DNA from: Ciona intestinalis | Taxonomy: Eukaryota > Chordata > Ascidiacea > Phlebobranchia > Cionidae | Direction of reading: 5' to 3' | DNA length: 64,000 bases | NCBI RefSeq assembly: GCF_000224145.3 | Contig: NC_020166.2 | Location: 3,271,484 to 3,335,483 of the forward strand | Part shown: piece after piece, positions 1 to 36,858 of the stretch | Numbering within the stretch: the first letter of the stretch is position 1 | Layout: every line of letters starts with the position of its first letter | The notes under the pieces: generated by a model | The model's database searches: none | Told to the model about the DNA's origin: nothing | Seen by the model: the letters and a program-made list of their open reading frames with translations, nothing else | Position numbers and translations under genes: made by a program

Positions 1-644
1 AGTTCAACTACTAAAACAGCTTTTGATACGATTACCTCACTGGCAACTGTGATTGCTTTTTTTTGGCGAGCGTCCATTCCATGTGATATCTAAAATGTGG
101 TTTGGTTAAAATCAGCCACGCCAAAACCATTCTGTTCTTTATTGTTTTCTTTATTGTAAAAATACACACTTGATAATAAACGGTACTAGAGTGTCAATTG
201 TGATGATTAGATTATTTTTTTAATGTATTTAGTTAATTGGAACTTTTTTTAGTGTTTTTGGTTTTATAAACCACCAACAGTTTGTGTGCAATATGTAAGT
301 CTATTTAATAAAATAAATAAAAATACTAAAACATTGAATTTAATTAATTTTTTTAATTTTGTGCATGAAACAGCAGTTCTTGAAAGTTAATAGAAACTGT
401 TTCTTGTGCAAAAAGATGTTTTTATGTACTAATTATTCTGTCGTGGTAGGGCACTGACAGTTGTTATGGCATCTTGCCCACTTACAAGTTATAACATACA
501 TAACTTTATGGGCAAATTATCATGGAAATTTGAACAACTTATGAAGGAGTTAGAGCAATTACCATTAAGTTTCTTTGGCTAAGGTATTGTTGGTAAGTGC
601 CACAACTAAACCAGTATCTTCAAAGGTACTTCCTCATATAGCAT
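1..644. other. AT-rich flank, nothing recognised
   Basis: Downstream of the PI3K stop. I see no splice-consistent coding frame and no RNA gene. Confidence 0.6.
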
Positions 645-945
645 GAAGGTAACTTACTTTATCCTCACATGGCCAGAAACTGAGAGTTGTTATAACATGG
701 GTGTTCTGTTGCATACACCTCGTGCCAGCTTATGAGTATGTAACTTTGTGGGTCAATATTTTTTGGGGATTTTTTATGTGTAGCTGATAATTTCGACAAC
801 CCAATAATGACCACTGGGTTGAAGTAATTGTTGTTAAGTGTCTTGCCCAGGAACACATTTGCTCATAATGGTAGCAGCGTAGAGCCTTGAACTCATTACC
901 CCTGGGTTAAAGGCACGTGCGCCTAACCAACTGTGCTACAACACT
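645..945 (-). mobile_element. SINE, near full length
   Basis: Minus orientation, head at the right end (ACTGTGCTACAAC). Confidence 0.8.
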
Positions 946-1587
946 CAAGCAATATATAACAATCTATTTTGAAAATCCCCACATACAACCAAGTATATAA
1001 TTTATTAATTGAACAATTACACAGGAACAGTGGATAAATCATCAAAATTCCATTACACTGCATGAAGTAGTGATCACACATCGCTTGAAGACAGTTAGAT
1101 GGTTATCCAACATAGCGATTTCTCAACTAAAACTCCGTGTAAGTAAATTACTTAATTAGAATGATAACGTATGATTGGCTACTGATTAGTGTGGTATTTG
1201 TGTCGTATATACATCGCACAATACAATAATCACAATGGACATGCGCCTAATTCTCCCAAGATTTCTCTACAAGTACAATATTGAAAAGAAAGAATGCAAA
1301 GAAACAATACTGTCTGTTGAAGCATGACGGACAAATATTCATCATTTTTTCGGGCAGGCTGCTATAACGTTTAAGGAGAAATTTAGGCACGATTGTATGA
1401 TTGCACATTAAACGTCTCTATTTAAAAAGCCCCTCCAATAATAAGAAAGAACCTCTAAATAACGAAGCAAATTGGAAAAATGCAGTAGGACGTGCAAAGT
1501 GTAGCAACCTACTTTAAAACTCAGAAAAAAAATCAGATACTCTGTTTTGTTTGGCAATAAAATTAGAAAGGGGAAATTGTTGTCTTA
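946..1587 (-). other. Likely PI3K 3' UTR and flank
   Basis: Follows the PI3K stop at 1588. On the minus strand, AATAAA-like sites are absent immediately downstream, so the transcript end is unplaced. No other gene seen. Confidence 0.4.
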
Positions 1588-18986
<17,399 letters not shown>

Positions 18987-19913
18987 GCCTGATAACTCAG
19001 CTTACAGAAGAGTCAGAACCTATGTTGCCGCATTCCAACGTCTATAGGTTCACTCTTAGAAATTCTGTAACTTTAAAAAATATTTTTTGGTTAATTACAA
19101 CGAAATAATACGGTAATACGTTTAGCCGGTAATGTTTTACGCGCATTGAAGGTTTAATGACCCCCGCATGGTTAAGTAAACTTCACAGCTTAAAAGAATT
19201 CAAAACGTCAGTCAAAATTATCTGTAAACCGCTCCGTTCTGCGCAGAACAGCGAAAAACAAAGCACAATCCTGGGAACATACAAAACTATGAATGAACTG
19301 AAGACTTGTTTACGATATTTTACTTCCTTGAGTCACGCTCTAATGATTTTGATGTCTGTGACGTAATATATTAGCTTTGGACAAACAACCGCAAAGCCAA
19401 AACTGTTTTGGTAGATTTGGTGATAAAAACTCTACCAGTTAAGTTTTAATTATAGAGCGAATACTTGGACCAATTAAATATATTTTACATGTCTCTGGGG
19501 ACGGTGTCATATTTACAAATTATATTCATATTATTTATTTGTCGCCATGACAGCAAAACATTTAATTAAATAAATGTTTTCAATCATTGTTTGGTAATCA
19601 CATAATTTAAGGCAGAAACAAATGACCAGTCATGTCAGGCTTTTAGTGAAAATATTACTAAAACAGTTTTGCCTACCTGGTTTCAATGACGAAGTGTGGT
19701 TTACCACACTCCAAATGTATTTTGTCTTTGTATTTGTCAAACGTTTATATTGCAGTATACAGGTAAGATTGACAGCGTTCGGGCTTTGGTTGAGTTTTGC
19801 TAGTTAGATATATCACCTCTAAAATCGTTACGTTCGAAATGAATATTGCAGCGTTTTTTTACAACAGTTTACGCTGTGCGTTTCTGTATTACTCTCCTCC
19901 CCATTTTCTACAG
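18987..19913. promoter_or_regulatory. Divergent intergenic region between PI3K and the unknown gene at 20009
   Basis: The two genes start about 1 kb apart on opposite strands, so their promoters and 5' UTRs lie here. A GT donor at 19763 (CAG|GTAAG) and an AG acceptor at 19913 could bound a 5' UTR intron of the plus-strand gene. No core promoter motif is convincing. Confidence 0.45.
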
Positions 19914-20008
19914 TTCAGAATGCATGGATAAGTCAGCTTTTTTATTTACAGAAGAATCATAGTGCAGTTTCCAAAAATCAGTCGAGAAAAACAGTTTCAT
20001 TTGTTGAT

Positions 20009-21710
20009 ATGCCTTTAGTTGATTCAGACACAGCCAGGCAAAACAAACAGAACCGTAAACAGGATTTTCCCAGAAGAAGGCCCTGTAGTTCCCGCTGTTC
20101 CCAGAACCTAACTTGGTTTGTTCGTCGACGAATCGGAAAAACAACAAGAGCAATGCGATGTGTTGCAGTACACAACGAAGAAACATTTCAGAAGACAGAG
20201 ACGATTCACTCTTTGTTGGACAATGTTTCTTCGCAAGAACCACGTAATAGCAGACTTGCGCTAAAGCCCGACAAATATACAAAAACAAAAGCTCAAATTC
20301 GACAACAAGAGAAACAACTAATCAGCGCTCCATCAGATACGATTGAACACGACATCACTAAATTTGCTCCTAACTTCGATCGCTTTCAGTCGAACGAATT
20401 AAAACTAACCAAAAAGAAAGTAAGAAATCCTAAGACCGAATAATAAAGTTTATACCCATTACCTATAGGCTATAACACTTAAATCCTGGTAAAGAAGGGG
20501 ACTAAACGATAAGTCCGGAGCCGTAGCACTGCTGTTTAGGGCGCCTGCCTCTAACCTAGAGATAATGGGTTCAAGGCTTGTGAGCATATGTGTCCTTGGG
20601 CAAGATATTTAGCAGCAGTATAATACTCTATACTATATAGACTAGAGAAAGGGTAACTTGTAAAAATAAGCATTATAGGCCCAATATTTCAGTTATCGTA
20701 TAGTTGCATAAAAAATTGCATAAAAAAATAATAAAAATATATTGTTACAGAGCCAAGGGGATATGATTAGCATGAAATACGGATTTGAGCTGCCCAATGT
20801 AGGTGACATGATCTTGAGCAAATATGAACATCCGCAATCGAACAACAACCATAAACCTGAAGAAGAAACGACAACAATTCAGCAATCTAAATCCCAAGAA
20901 AGAAATATCCATATAAAGAAGAGGCTGTTGACAGAAGCAAAGGTATGAGGGTGGGGGAGATGGGACACCCCTTCGTCCCATTTTCTCGTCCTATTTGGTA
21001 GTAAACAAAGAATATTGAAAAAAAAATATAAAACCGTATCTTCTTGGCTCCCATAAACCGTTGTTATTTGTTTAAAACACGACCAGGCTGTTTGGATATT
21101 ATGTGCTAAAGATGTCCCACCTTCTCCCACTTACCTTAAGGTGTCGCGTAATGTGTGTTATTTGTAGTACAGTTTTCTTAGAGAATTTTAACTTTTAAAC
21201 ATACCAGTTAATAACATAATAGTTTATTGTAACATTTAGGAGAATGAAATTATGCGAAATCAGAGCGGGGGTCTTGCTTTTGAACACCACCACTTGCAGC
21301 GCTATAGCAGAGCATACCGTGACGTCATTGAACGGGTAAAAGCCGCCATGAAAATCCGATACAACGGAATGCTTCTGCGTTTACCGAACTCAAAAGAAAT
21401 AAAAAGAAAGCAATTGTGCTATGATTGTGCGACCAATGCTCATAAAGAATACACCATTGCTGGTCTTAATTCTAACATACAGTTTCACGGCATACTGAGT
21501 GCAAGTTGTGGTTTTAATCAATCCTGTCCTATTGTTCAAACAATTAACAGTCGATTTCATGATCTTCGGCTAAACAAATGTGTTTCAATTTCCGAAAAAG
21601 CTGATAAAATGGAGAAAGTATTAAATCTCGTTCTACAGGACATGTACAGCAAAACCTACTTAAATCGAGGACAGTTAAAAAGTGAAACTTATCGCACTGC
21701 TGTTTTGTAG
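20009..21710 (+). CDS. Unrecognised basic/polar protein, three coding exons
   Basis: Exons 20009-20419, 20751-20942 and 21240-21710 join in phase 0 at both junctions and give about 357 residues. The frame is open upstream to an acceptor at 19913, so the true start may be in an earlier exon; 20009 is the first Met in this exon. The protein is rich in Lys, Arg, Gln and Ser. Exon 3 has a more ordered stretch with spaced Cys (CYDCATNAH, CGFNQSCP) and ends in NRGQLKSETYRTAVL. No transmembrane segment or signal peptide. I do not recognise a family. A poly(A) signal-like AATAAA is at 21743. A MITE-A begins 3 bases inside intron 2. Confidence 0.75.
20515..20615 (+). mobile_element. SINE head fragment
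   Basis: First intron of the gene at 20009. Confidence 0.7.
20946..21136 (-). mobile_element. MITE-A copy beside a splice donor
   Basis: Begins three bases into intron 2 of the gene at 20009, so the donor +4 and onwards is supplied by the element. Confidence 0.8.
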
Positions 21711-21749
21711 TTTCGTTTGTGATCTTTCATAAAGCAGTGATAATAAAAG

Positions 21750-24052
21750 TAAAAAGGATTTTATTTGAGGGTTGAGATGTCTTTTTTGCACGTGCGTTTG
21801 TATACATGTTTGTATCGGTATGTGTGTGCTGGTGTTTACGGCAACTTTAAAATTGGAGTCAATTCAGAGTAAGGGTTGAATGCTCGGAAGCAATTCTACG
21901 ATTGGTGATGGCTTGTTTTGAATACTCGTGTAATTACCAATGACCAAGTAGAAGCATTGGACTATAACGCGTTTTGTATATAGCGATACGCGAACTGTAT
22001 GTAAGGCTAAATACTATATGTTTTGATTTGATTCTATAACTCAGTTTAAGTCGTTAATTTTCTCTTAGATATTTAGTTTCAGGTTATGAATTGCGTGATA
22101 CTACTCTGTGCCCATCGTTGTAACCCTATACGGTATTTTAAAATGTGCGGTTGTATAGGGCTACATTACGAAACACATGTTTCCTCCATTCTCGAGCTGT
22201 GTTATGTTTAGTGCTTGGGCATATAGCGGTACATGAGAGGAATGTTTGTACAGCTACTGTTTAGAAAACGCATATATACTTGAAAGTCTTGAAACGATTT
22301 TGTGAGCGATTTGTCTACCAAGCGAGCTAAGGCGTGGAGAGCTTTTGTAGAAATTCTGCCCGATTAGTTTTGAACAAAGCTCCACTCTGACCTGTGGCAG
22401 TTCCCAGGCATAAACAAAAAGCGAGTTTATCAACGTGAGTTGCTCGTCCTACTGAGCGTGGTATGTGTTGTAAGTGCACTCAGTCAGAAACGTAAATCAA
22501 AACACAGAGTATTTATGTGTTGAGTTTGCAAGACGAGTAAGGAACATGTAATATTTAAACAGCGGTAGAAACTGCGGTAATTGTGACATTTGATACTTCG
22601 CTGAAAGTCGTAAAGATATTTTGTTAACGTCAAACAGTTTGAATGGTCTGACCGTTTTAAAGTTAAACCAGGCAGTTAGTCATTATAAATATTTGTTAAA
22701 TCGGTTTTGTGCTGTAGTTAGTACTAATGTATGCATGCAGCAACACGTCGTACTTACAGAGTTAACAAGCAGACATTCGACTCATAGAAGGTCTGAATAA
22801 CTGGTGGCAATAAATTGTGTTTCCTGTTTTGCTCGAACTACCAAATACCTAACAGCAACACTTGACCATATATTGCAAGTAACAAGCATTCATGACGTCA
22901 CAAAACAATCTTGTGTCGCTTGCGGTTATTCTTTAATGAGTCAGCATTAATAACCATGCAATGTTGGGACTTCGGTTTGCAAAATAGTAATGCAGCTTTA
23001 AGTAAAACATTGAAGTAGTTTGAGCGTACAGGGATTTCCTAGTTGATTCACGGTTTTATGTCCTTTCCTTTTGTTTGGAACTGGACGCGCTTTTCTTTGT
23101 AACATGGTTGGGCAAAACGCTAAACCTGTCATTGGATAAATTGGATGCTTCCGACTCGTTAACCCATTATCACTATAAGAGTCAAATTATATTTTACTTA
23201 GATGCTGCTGGTCGATCTATAATTCACGATTATTGATTGTTTTTATCAGGATAGAGAGGGGAGCGTTTTTGTTCCCCTTTGTGACGTCACAGCCAGCTAA
23301 TATTGTGGCAGCAAACTTTCTTGTTGTTTACTATTTTATGTTGAATAATAGAATAAAATAAACTGAAAAGTTTAATATGGCGTGTTTTCGAATAGACCGA
23401 AAAGTTGTGTATAGTGGTTACTATGCCATTATGCGACCGAACCACGTATTATAGCGATAAAATCTTTCAAGCGCAAAACTACCGATGCACTTCAAATATT
23501 TTCATTTGAAAGGAGAATTGCTCTGGCTCACATTGCGAGCAATTCCTGTTGTATGCTACATATACCTTGGGCTTAGTAATATAATATTGTTTATAGCTCG
23601 AGTTCGATAAAAACCAGACAATATTGGGTTACTTTATAAAGTTTCAATTTTTTATTAAATAGCTTGAAGACGCTTTTTAACGCTTTATTCGTCGTGTTCG
23701 GTACACACGTACATTACATATACATCGTATCTGCACCATTGCCCGTACATGTAAAGTGTGGTTTGTGTTCGAAAACAATCTCTACTCACCAAGTCCTTGA
23801 AAACGTCAACCTAATGTGAATTAATGTTTCCTATCTTATCTGTGCCACAGAAAGAACGCTTGATAAGCCTATAAAGTGCAGAACACAAAACCAAGGCACA
23901 GTTACAGTTGCGTGCGGGACCTTTACTGTGCTGTATCATATATCTATAAACAATATGTTTGTATCTTTTTGCTTGTTCAGGTGAAATGTATAGATCTCGA
24001 ATCGAAGTTAGGCCATTCTTTTGAAAATGTAATCCTAAATAATGATTCTAAA
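21750..24052. other. 2.3-kb spacer, no gene seen
   Basis: Unusually free of MITE-A and SINE copies. It contains short ORFs only. The 3' end holds an acceptor at about 23981 (TTGTTCAG) that probably begins the first coding exon of the CUB gene, so part is promoter or 5' UTR. Confidence 0.5.
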
Positions 24053-27000
24053 ATGGGAATTAAGTCGCATCGGCAGAGCTGGTTCATCTGGATTCTGTAT
24101 GCTACTATTACCAGTATGCTAGTCTTAATAACGCTCGCACCACCAGGTAACTAACACTTTGTGAGTTTTTTTGTTGTTTTAGCCGTAAATAGATGGCTTT
24201 AAGGGCGTAGTTGGTAAAAATAAGCAGTATAGTAGGATGGGGGAAGATGGGATACCTTTGGCACATAATATCCAAATATCCTGATCGTGTTTTAAACAAT
24301 TAACAACAGTATATTGGAGTCGTGGGGATATGGTTTTATAATTCTTTGAATGCTCTTTGTTTACTACCAAGTGGGATTAGAAAATAGAATGAAAAGGTGT
24401 CCCATCTTTCTCCACCCAACTGTATGTAAACTTTGACTGAATCATTACCGTATAGGCTCAATTTTCACCGTGTTATGTTCCCTAAGAACTGCATTAAACA
24501 AGATAGTGTAATTAGGTATTCCACAGAAGATTAATTATTCATACATAATCTGTTTTCACGACTACGTGGGTGGGCAAAGCTAATTAGGCAACCCACGCAG
24601 ATGAACTTTGACAGTTTAAATCTGTGCAAAAACTTGATGTTTTAGGGAATAAATCTGCTTTATTTCTTTGTGGTCTTGGTTTATACTTTAACACCAGCGG
24701 TTTTTTATCCGAGCTACTCAAAGGCAAACCGATGGGCAAAGGCCAACAATACCGGTATATTATACGCATTAGTATTTAGTTGACTTTCTGAAAGGCGGAA
24801 TGCGAATCCAAAACTTTATGGAACTTAAAATCCAACAACGGACCCTCTTCATACTAACCTATATTTCCACGTATAAACTGTAATTGTTGTCTTAATTTGT
24901 CTTTTAAATGCGGTTTAAAAAGCATGGTACAATTAACACTTTACTGCAAGTTAAGATATGTACATCGAAATCTTAAGTAAAAGTATTAAAAATGTTCACC
25001 AAAGAATGCATCCCTGCCGGGACTCGAACCCGGAACCTCTGGATTAGAAGTCCAGCGCGCTAATCCATTGCGCCACAGAGACGACGGCCTCTAGAGTTGC
25101 GAACAACGATACTTAAACGAAAACCGACAAACTGCTGGTCGACGCGCCAATGCCATATAAAACATTTATTGAAAATTTATCAAAAACTCAACTTTAAATA
25201 TTAAAGTAGATATTTCTATATCAAATTCGAGTTTTTATATTCTTTTTTTTTCATAAAAAAGTTTCATATATATATCTTAGTAATAGGACTGTTCCATGGC
25301 GCCCTCTATAACGGGCGCCATGGACTGTTCGTTTTGCTATAATGATATAGCTCGTTTTGCTATAATGTTATAGAGGGCGCCATGGACTGTTCGTTTTGCT
25401 ATAATGATATAGGGCCATTAAGCTGCTACATTTAGTCGAGCACTTTAGTAGCCTATATACATGTTGATTTATGTTGTTTTTTATTTATTATAGTGTTGTC
25501 TTTCAACACAATGAAAAAATCAACTACAATACGGGATGAAAACGAAGCATCTGGTCTGGTTACTCGCTTTGAGGAATATGGTAATAAAAATATCCAAGTC
25601 GAGTTCGTTAAAAATTATTCGTTTAGTTTGGACAAAATAATGCTAACGCGTCAATATTACATAAAATAAAAACAAATTTTATTTATTTTTTCCAATCTGA
25701 TAACAATGACTATGATTATTAACAACTTTTTTATATAGTAGGGTGAGGGAAGACGGGACACCTTTAGCACATGCATATTATCCAAATATCCTGATCGTGT
25801 TTTGAACAATTAACAACGCAGTCCATGAAGATACAGTTTTCTAATTCTAATTTTTTATAGTTTATCGGCCTATGGGAGTCGTGAGGATACGGTTTTAAAA
25901 TTCTTTGAACGTTCTTTCTTTACTACCAAATGGGAAAAGAAAATAGACATTTTTATTTTTTTAGAAAGCGAATTGTATTAAAACAGGAACACATCTTTAC
26001 AAACATGTTGCATAAAATACCAATTACATAACACAAATTGTTTATTTTTAGTGGAACCTTGCGGTGGGGTTCTATTTGCCAACATAAATGCGTCTTCGAT
26101 CCCAGTACCTATGCTCGATGAAGGTGAAACTGTTGAATGCGCGTGGACAATTCGATCTCCACACCCAAGCTTGATCGTAAGTATAGTATATTGTGTGGTA
26201 ATAGGATATCGTTGGCATCTAAGTACGACATTTCCTGATCGTGTTTTAAACAACTGACAATATTTTTTGAGTCGTTAAAAAACGGGTATAAATTTCTTTA
26301 ACTATTCTGTGTTTACTACCAAATAGGATGGGAAAATAAAATAAAACATGTCTGATCTATACCCCACCCTACTATAGCATGTATGAATGAATGTACCGTG
26401 TGTAAATTATTTATCCTCACGTTGCGGGGGGCAGTCGTTAGAACACGGCCGGGTGATGTTTCTTCCTCAATCCCGCTTTTTTTACTGTACTACGTCCTTT
26501 TACTAATAGTATGGTGGGGGAAGATGGGACACCTTTTTATTCCTTTTACTCGTCCCATTTGGTAGTAAACAAAGAACTTTCAATGAATTATAAAACCATA
26601 TTCTCACGACTCTCATATAGACCGTTGTTAGTTGTTTAAAACACGATCAGGATATTCAGATATAATGTGCTAAAGGTGTCCCATCCTACTATATATACCT
26701 CGTGCCCGTTTTTTCTACGTTTGTAACACTTTGGGTAAATATTTTTTTATTTATTTTTTTTACAGATCGGTCTTGCGGCAACACAGGTTGTGGTGAACTA
26801 CTACAGCCCGAACAACCTTGAGATAGATATATATGATGGAGGGTTACCAGACCCAAATCGAAAGCTTGCTCACTGGCATGGCGTCCATGATTTTAACAAG
26901 ATACTTTCTCCTATTACAACAACTGGTGACACAATGTTTATAAACTACACTTCAACCGGTGATGTAGAACCTATGATGGAGTTAGTATTTTTATATTATA

Positions 27001-27869
27001 TATGTGGAGGTACCATACAGAACGATATGGTGATACAGAGTCCAGTGTTCAATGCGCGAAGCGTTTATGAGATGCCAGATTTTCTGCAATGCTTTTGGCT
27101 TTTAGAAACACCCGATACAGCTTTTTATGGATACTTAAACATTCAGAATGTCAAACTACCATTGGTATGTGATGTGTTATCACTGGTTGCACTGAACGGT
27201 ACTTTAGCTGTCGATATAGGATCAATGGACAACGATGCGACGACGAATACAAGTACAGACGGTGCTATATTGTTTACATCCGAAGACAATGTTTTAAAAA
27301 AATCATCGACTAGTTTAAAATCCAACGAAAAAAACAAAACTAGCGCAGGGCCAAATAGTATTCAAATTTGCGACTCACGCGTAAAAGCAATCGCTTTTAG
27401 TGGCCGCTGGGCGGCGCTCACGTACAGCATACAACACCCGAAACCCGGGGAAGGGTTTAGTATTGCTTACTTACAAGTTCGACGTATGAGGTTACCAAGA
27501 AAAAAACACACTGTACCGTGGTACCTTAACTATGCCCCAGTTGTTATTTATCTCCCCCTAGGTATTTTATTTGGAATGGCGATTATAATCGCACAAAGAC
27601 GAAGACAAGTCAATGTGCCAAGTCCAAGACGTTGCTACCCAAGAGGCCAAAGGTCTGAAGATGTTACGGACATCGAAATGAGTCGCGTGCACTCAAAAGG
27701 ACAGCAAGCTCCAAAAAAATCAAGTTTAAGAAAAGGGAAAATTGTTCGAGAATCGGATAATAATGCAAAACTAGAGTGCAAGGAAAGCGAAGTCGAAGCA
27801 GAATCATTATCTTTTTTAACAAAAATGTCGAAATCAAAAAAGAAGAATAAAAAGGTTACGTTTCACTAG
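24053..27869 (+). CDS. CUB-domain-like single-pass membrane protein
   Basis: Exons 24053-24146, 25494-25580, 26052-26176 and 26766-27869 keep phase and give 469 residues. Residues 1-32 are a signal peptide or anchor (WFIWILYATITSMLVLITL). A CUB-like start follows: EPCGGVLFANINAS then CAWTIRSP, with an Asp-Gly pair in IDIYDGG, as in CUB modules. A second, weaker CUB-like unit may cover CGGTIQNDMVI to CFWLLETP. A transmembrane helix (VVIYLPLGILFGMAIII) is followed by a very basic tail of about 100 residues. It is probably a cell-surface or adhesion protein. Introns hold MITE-A copies and, in intron 1, an antisense tRNA gene. Orthology is not assigned. Confidence 0.8.
24230..24424 (+). mobile_element. 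MITE-A copy
   Basis: Full length, intron 1 of the CUB gene. Confidence 0.85.
25009..25082 (-). tRNA. trnR-UCU: tRNA-Arg (anticodon TCT)
   Basis: A 74-nt cloverleaf on the minus strand. The acceptor stem 5' GTCTCTG pairs with CAGGGAT, the A box is TGGCGCAATGG, the anticodon loop CTTCTAA sits in a CTGGA/TCCAG stem, and the B box is GGGTTCGAGTCCC. No intron. It looks functional, unlike the tRNA-like SINE heads. Antisense within intron 1 of the CUB gene. Confidence 0.95.
25290..25412. repeat. Compound inverted and direct repeat
   Basis: A 38-bp direct repeat (25313-25350 and 25375-25412, identical) starts GGGCGCCATGGACTG. An inverted copy (25292-25312 against 25367-25386) and the palindrome CCATGGCGCCC...GGGCGCCATGG are nested in it. 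In intron 1 of the CUB gene, about 200 bp from the tRNA. Confidence 0.9.
25737..25950 (+). mobile_element. MITE-A copy, right end lost, internal duplication
   Basis: The central CTATGGGAGTCGTGAGG region is partly repeated and the right TIR is missing. Intron 2 of the CUB gene. Confidence 0.75.
26184..26377 (+). mobile_element. Diverged MITE-A copy
   Basis: Older copy. Starts eight bases after the CUB-gene donor at 26177. Confidence 0.7.
26378..26450 (-). mobile_element. SINE tail fragment
   Basis: Between two MITE-A copies. Confidence 0.5.
26507..26695 (-). mobile_element. MITE-A, reference description
   Basis: MITE-A is the dominant repeat: about 195 bp, ~28-bp perfect TIRs (AGTAGGGTGGGGGAAGATGG, continuing GACACCT), flanked by TA/TATA, no coding capacity. 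Plus orientation is defined here by CCTTTAGCACATAATATCC after the left TIR. This copy is near complete, in the third CUB-gene intron. The TA target and TIR text suggest a Tc1/mariner- or PIF-like origin, but no autonomous relative is present. Confidence 0.9.
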
Positions 27870-28048
27870 CGAATTCTAAGCCAAAATAAATACTGTCTTA
27901 GTTATTGCAATATCAAATTTTTTTAAAAGCGTTTTATCTTTTTGTTTTAAATAAAATGCTCCTGTGAATACGTTTGTAATTATTTTCGGGCGGAGTTTTT
28001 TGCTAATGACAAAGATACAAAACTACGTACATTCGAGTAGGTAGCGAT

Positions 28049-28382
28049 ATAAGGTGGGGAGAGATGGACACTTAAGCACATATTGCCCAATTTTTTCAAA
28101 CCTAAAATACATGACGGTGATAACACGAATTAGTACTATTATATATTTATTATTTGATCACAATTCAACATTATATATTAAAACACACGAGGAGTTATTT
28201 AGTGATCCGCGCAACAAGTGTAATTTGTAATTTTACAAATTCGAAGAAAAACAGGGTAGGACCGGATGCGCATTTACATAATCATATATTAACAGTGTCT
28301 CCCTAACCCGTCATAATTTTTAGATTTTTGAAATATGATGCAACATGTGCTAAAGTGTGCAGCTTGTGCACCACCCTTATAT
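28049..28382. mobile_element. ~335-bp relative of MITE-A
   Basis: Ends AAGGTGGGGAGAGATGGACA and GTGCACCACCCTTAT are related inverted repeats, but the interior is different and longer. Confidence 0.55.
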
Positions 28383-28384
28383 GT

Positions 28385-28576
28385 ATAGTACTGTGGAGTA
28401 AGATCGGACACTGTCAGTACATAATATCCAAATATTTTAATCGTGTTTTAAACATTTAACAACGTATGAGAGTCGTAAGGATTCGGTTTTATTATTCTTT
28501 GAATGTTCTTTGTTTACTACCAAATGGGACGAAAAAATCAGAATGAAAAGGTGTCCAATCTTCCCCCGCCCTATCA
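28385..28576 (+). mobile_element. MITE-A copy
   Basis: Directly follows the long relative. Confidence 0.8.
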
Positions 28577-28951
28577 TATAATGTCAACGTGTTTATACTC
28601 TTGTGTTTTTGAACGATAAAACCACACATACTAAGATATAAACCATCGCCCCGACAGCAATTACATCTTTAGTCGCGCTTGAAATTCTCTGGCACGATTT
28701 GTAGCTGTAAAACACGGCAGATCCAACTGGTCAGACGAGTGATGTTACAAATAGTAGTTGCCTTGGGCCATAAAGTCCAACGCAACAGTACAGACTTGAT
28801 AAAAAGAATTCATACAGCAAAGCTCCATGTAAAGTTTTATGGTAAATTTGTGACATATTGCACTAATCAAAAGTAAAGAGTTTTTTTATTTAGATAGAAC
28901 TAAAAATTTATTCAATTTTGAGTAATGTTGACGTGAGTTTGTGCAAAGAGA

Positions 28952-36844
<7,893 letters not shown>

Positions 36845-36858
<14 letters not shown>

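Larger units (their letters stand above)
27870..28951. other. Spacer between the CUB gene and GH9 gene 1
   Basis: Holds an AATAAA at 27886 and another at 27951 for the CUB transcript, a long MITE relative (28049-28382), and a MITE-A (28385-28576). A short frame at 28679 is not supported. Confidence 0.5.

Noticed and set aside
19622-19807. First coding exon for the gene at 20009
   Set aside because: The donor at 19763 leaves phase 0, but the exon starting at 19914 needs phase 1 in the frame used. It is more likely 5' UTR or unrelated.
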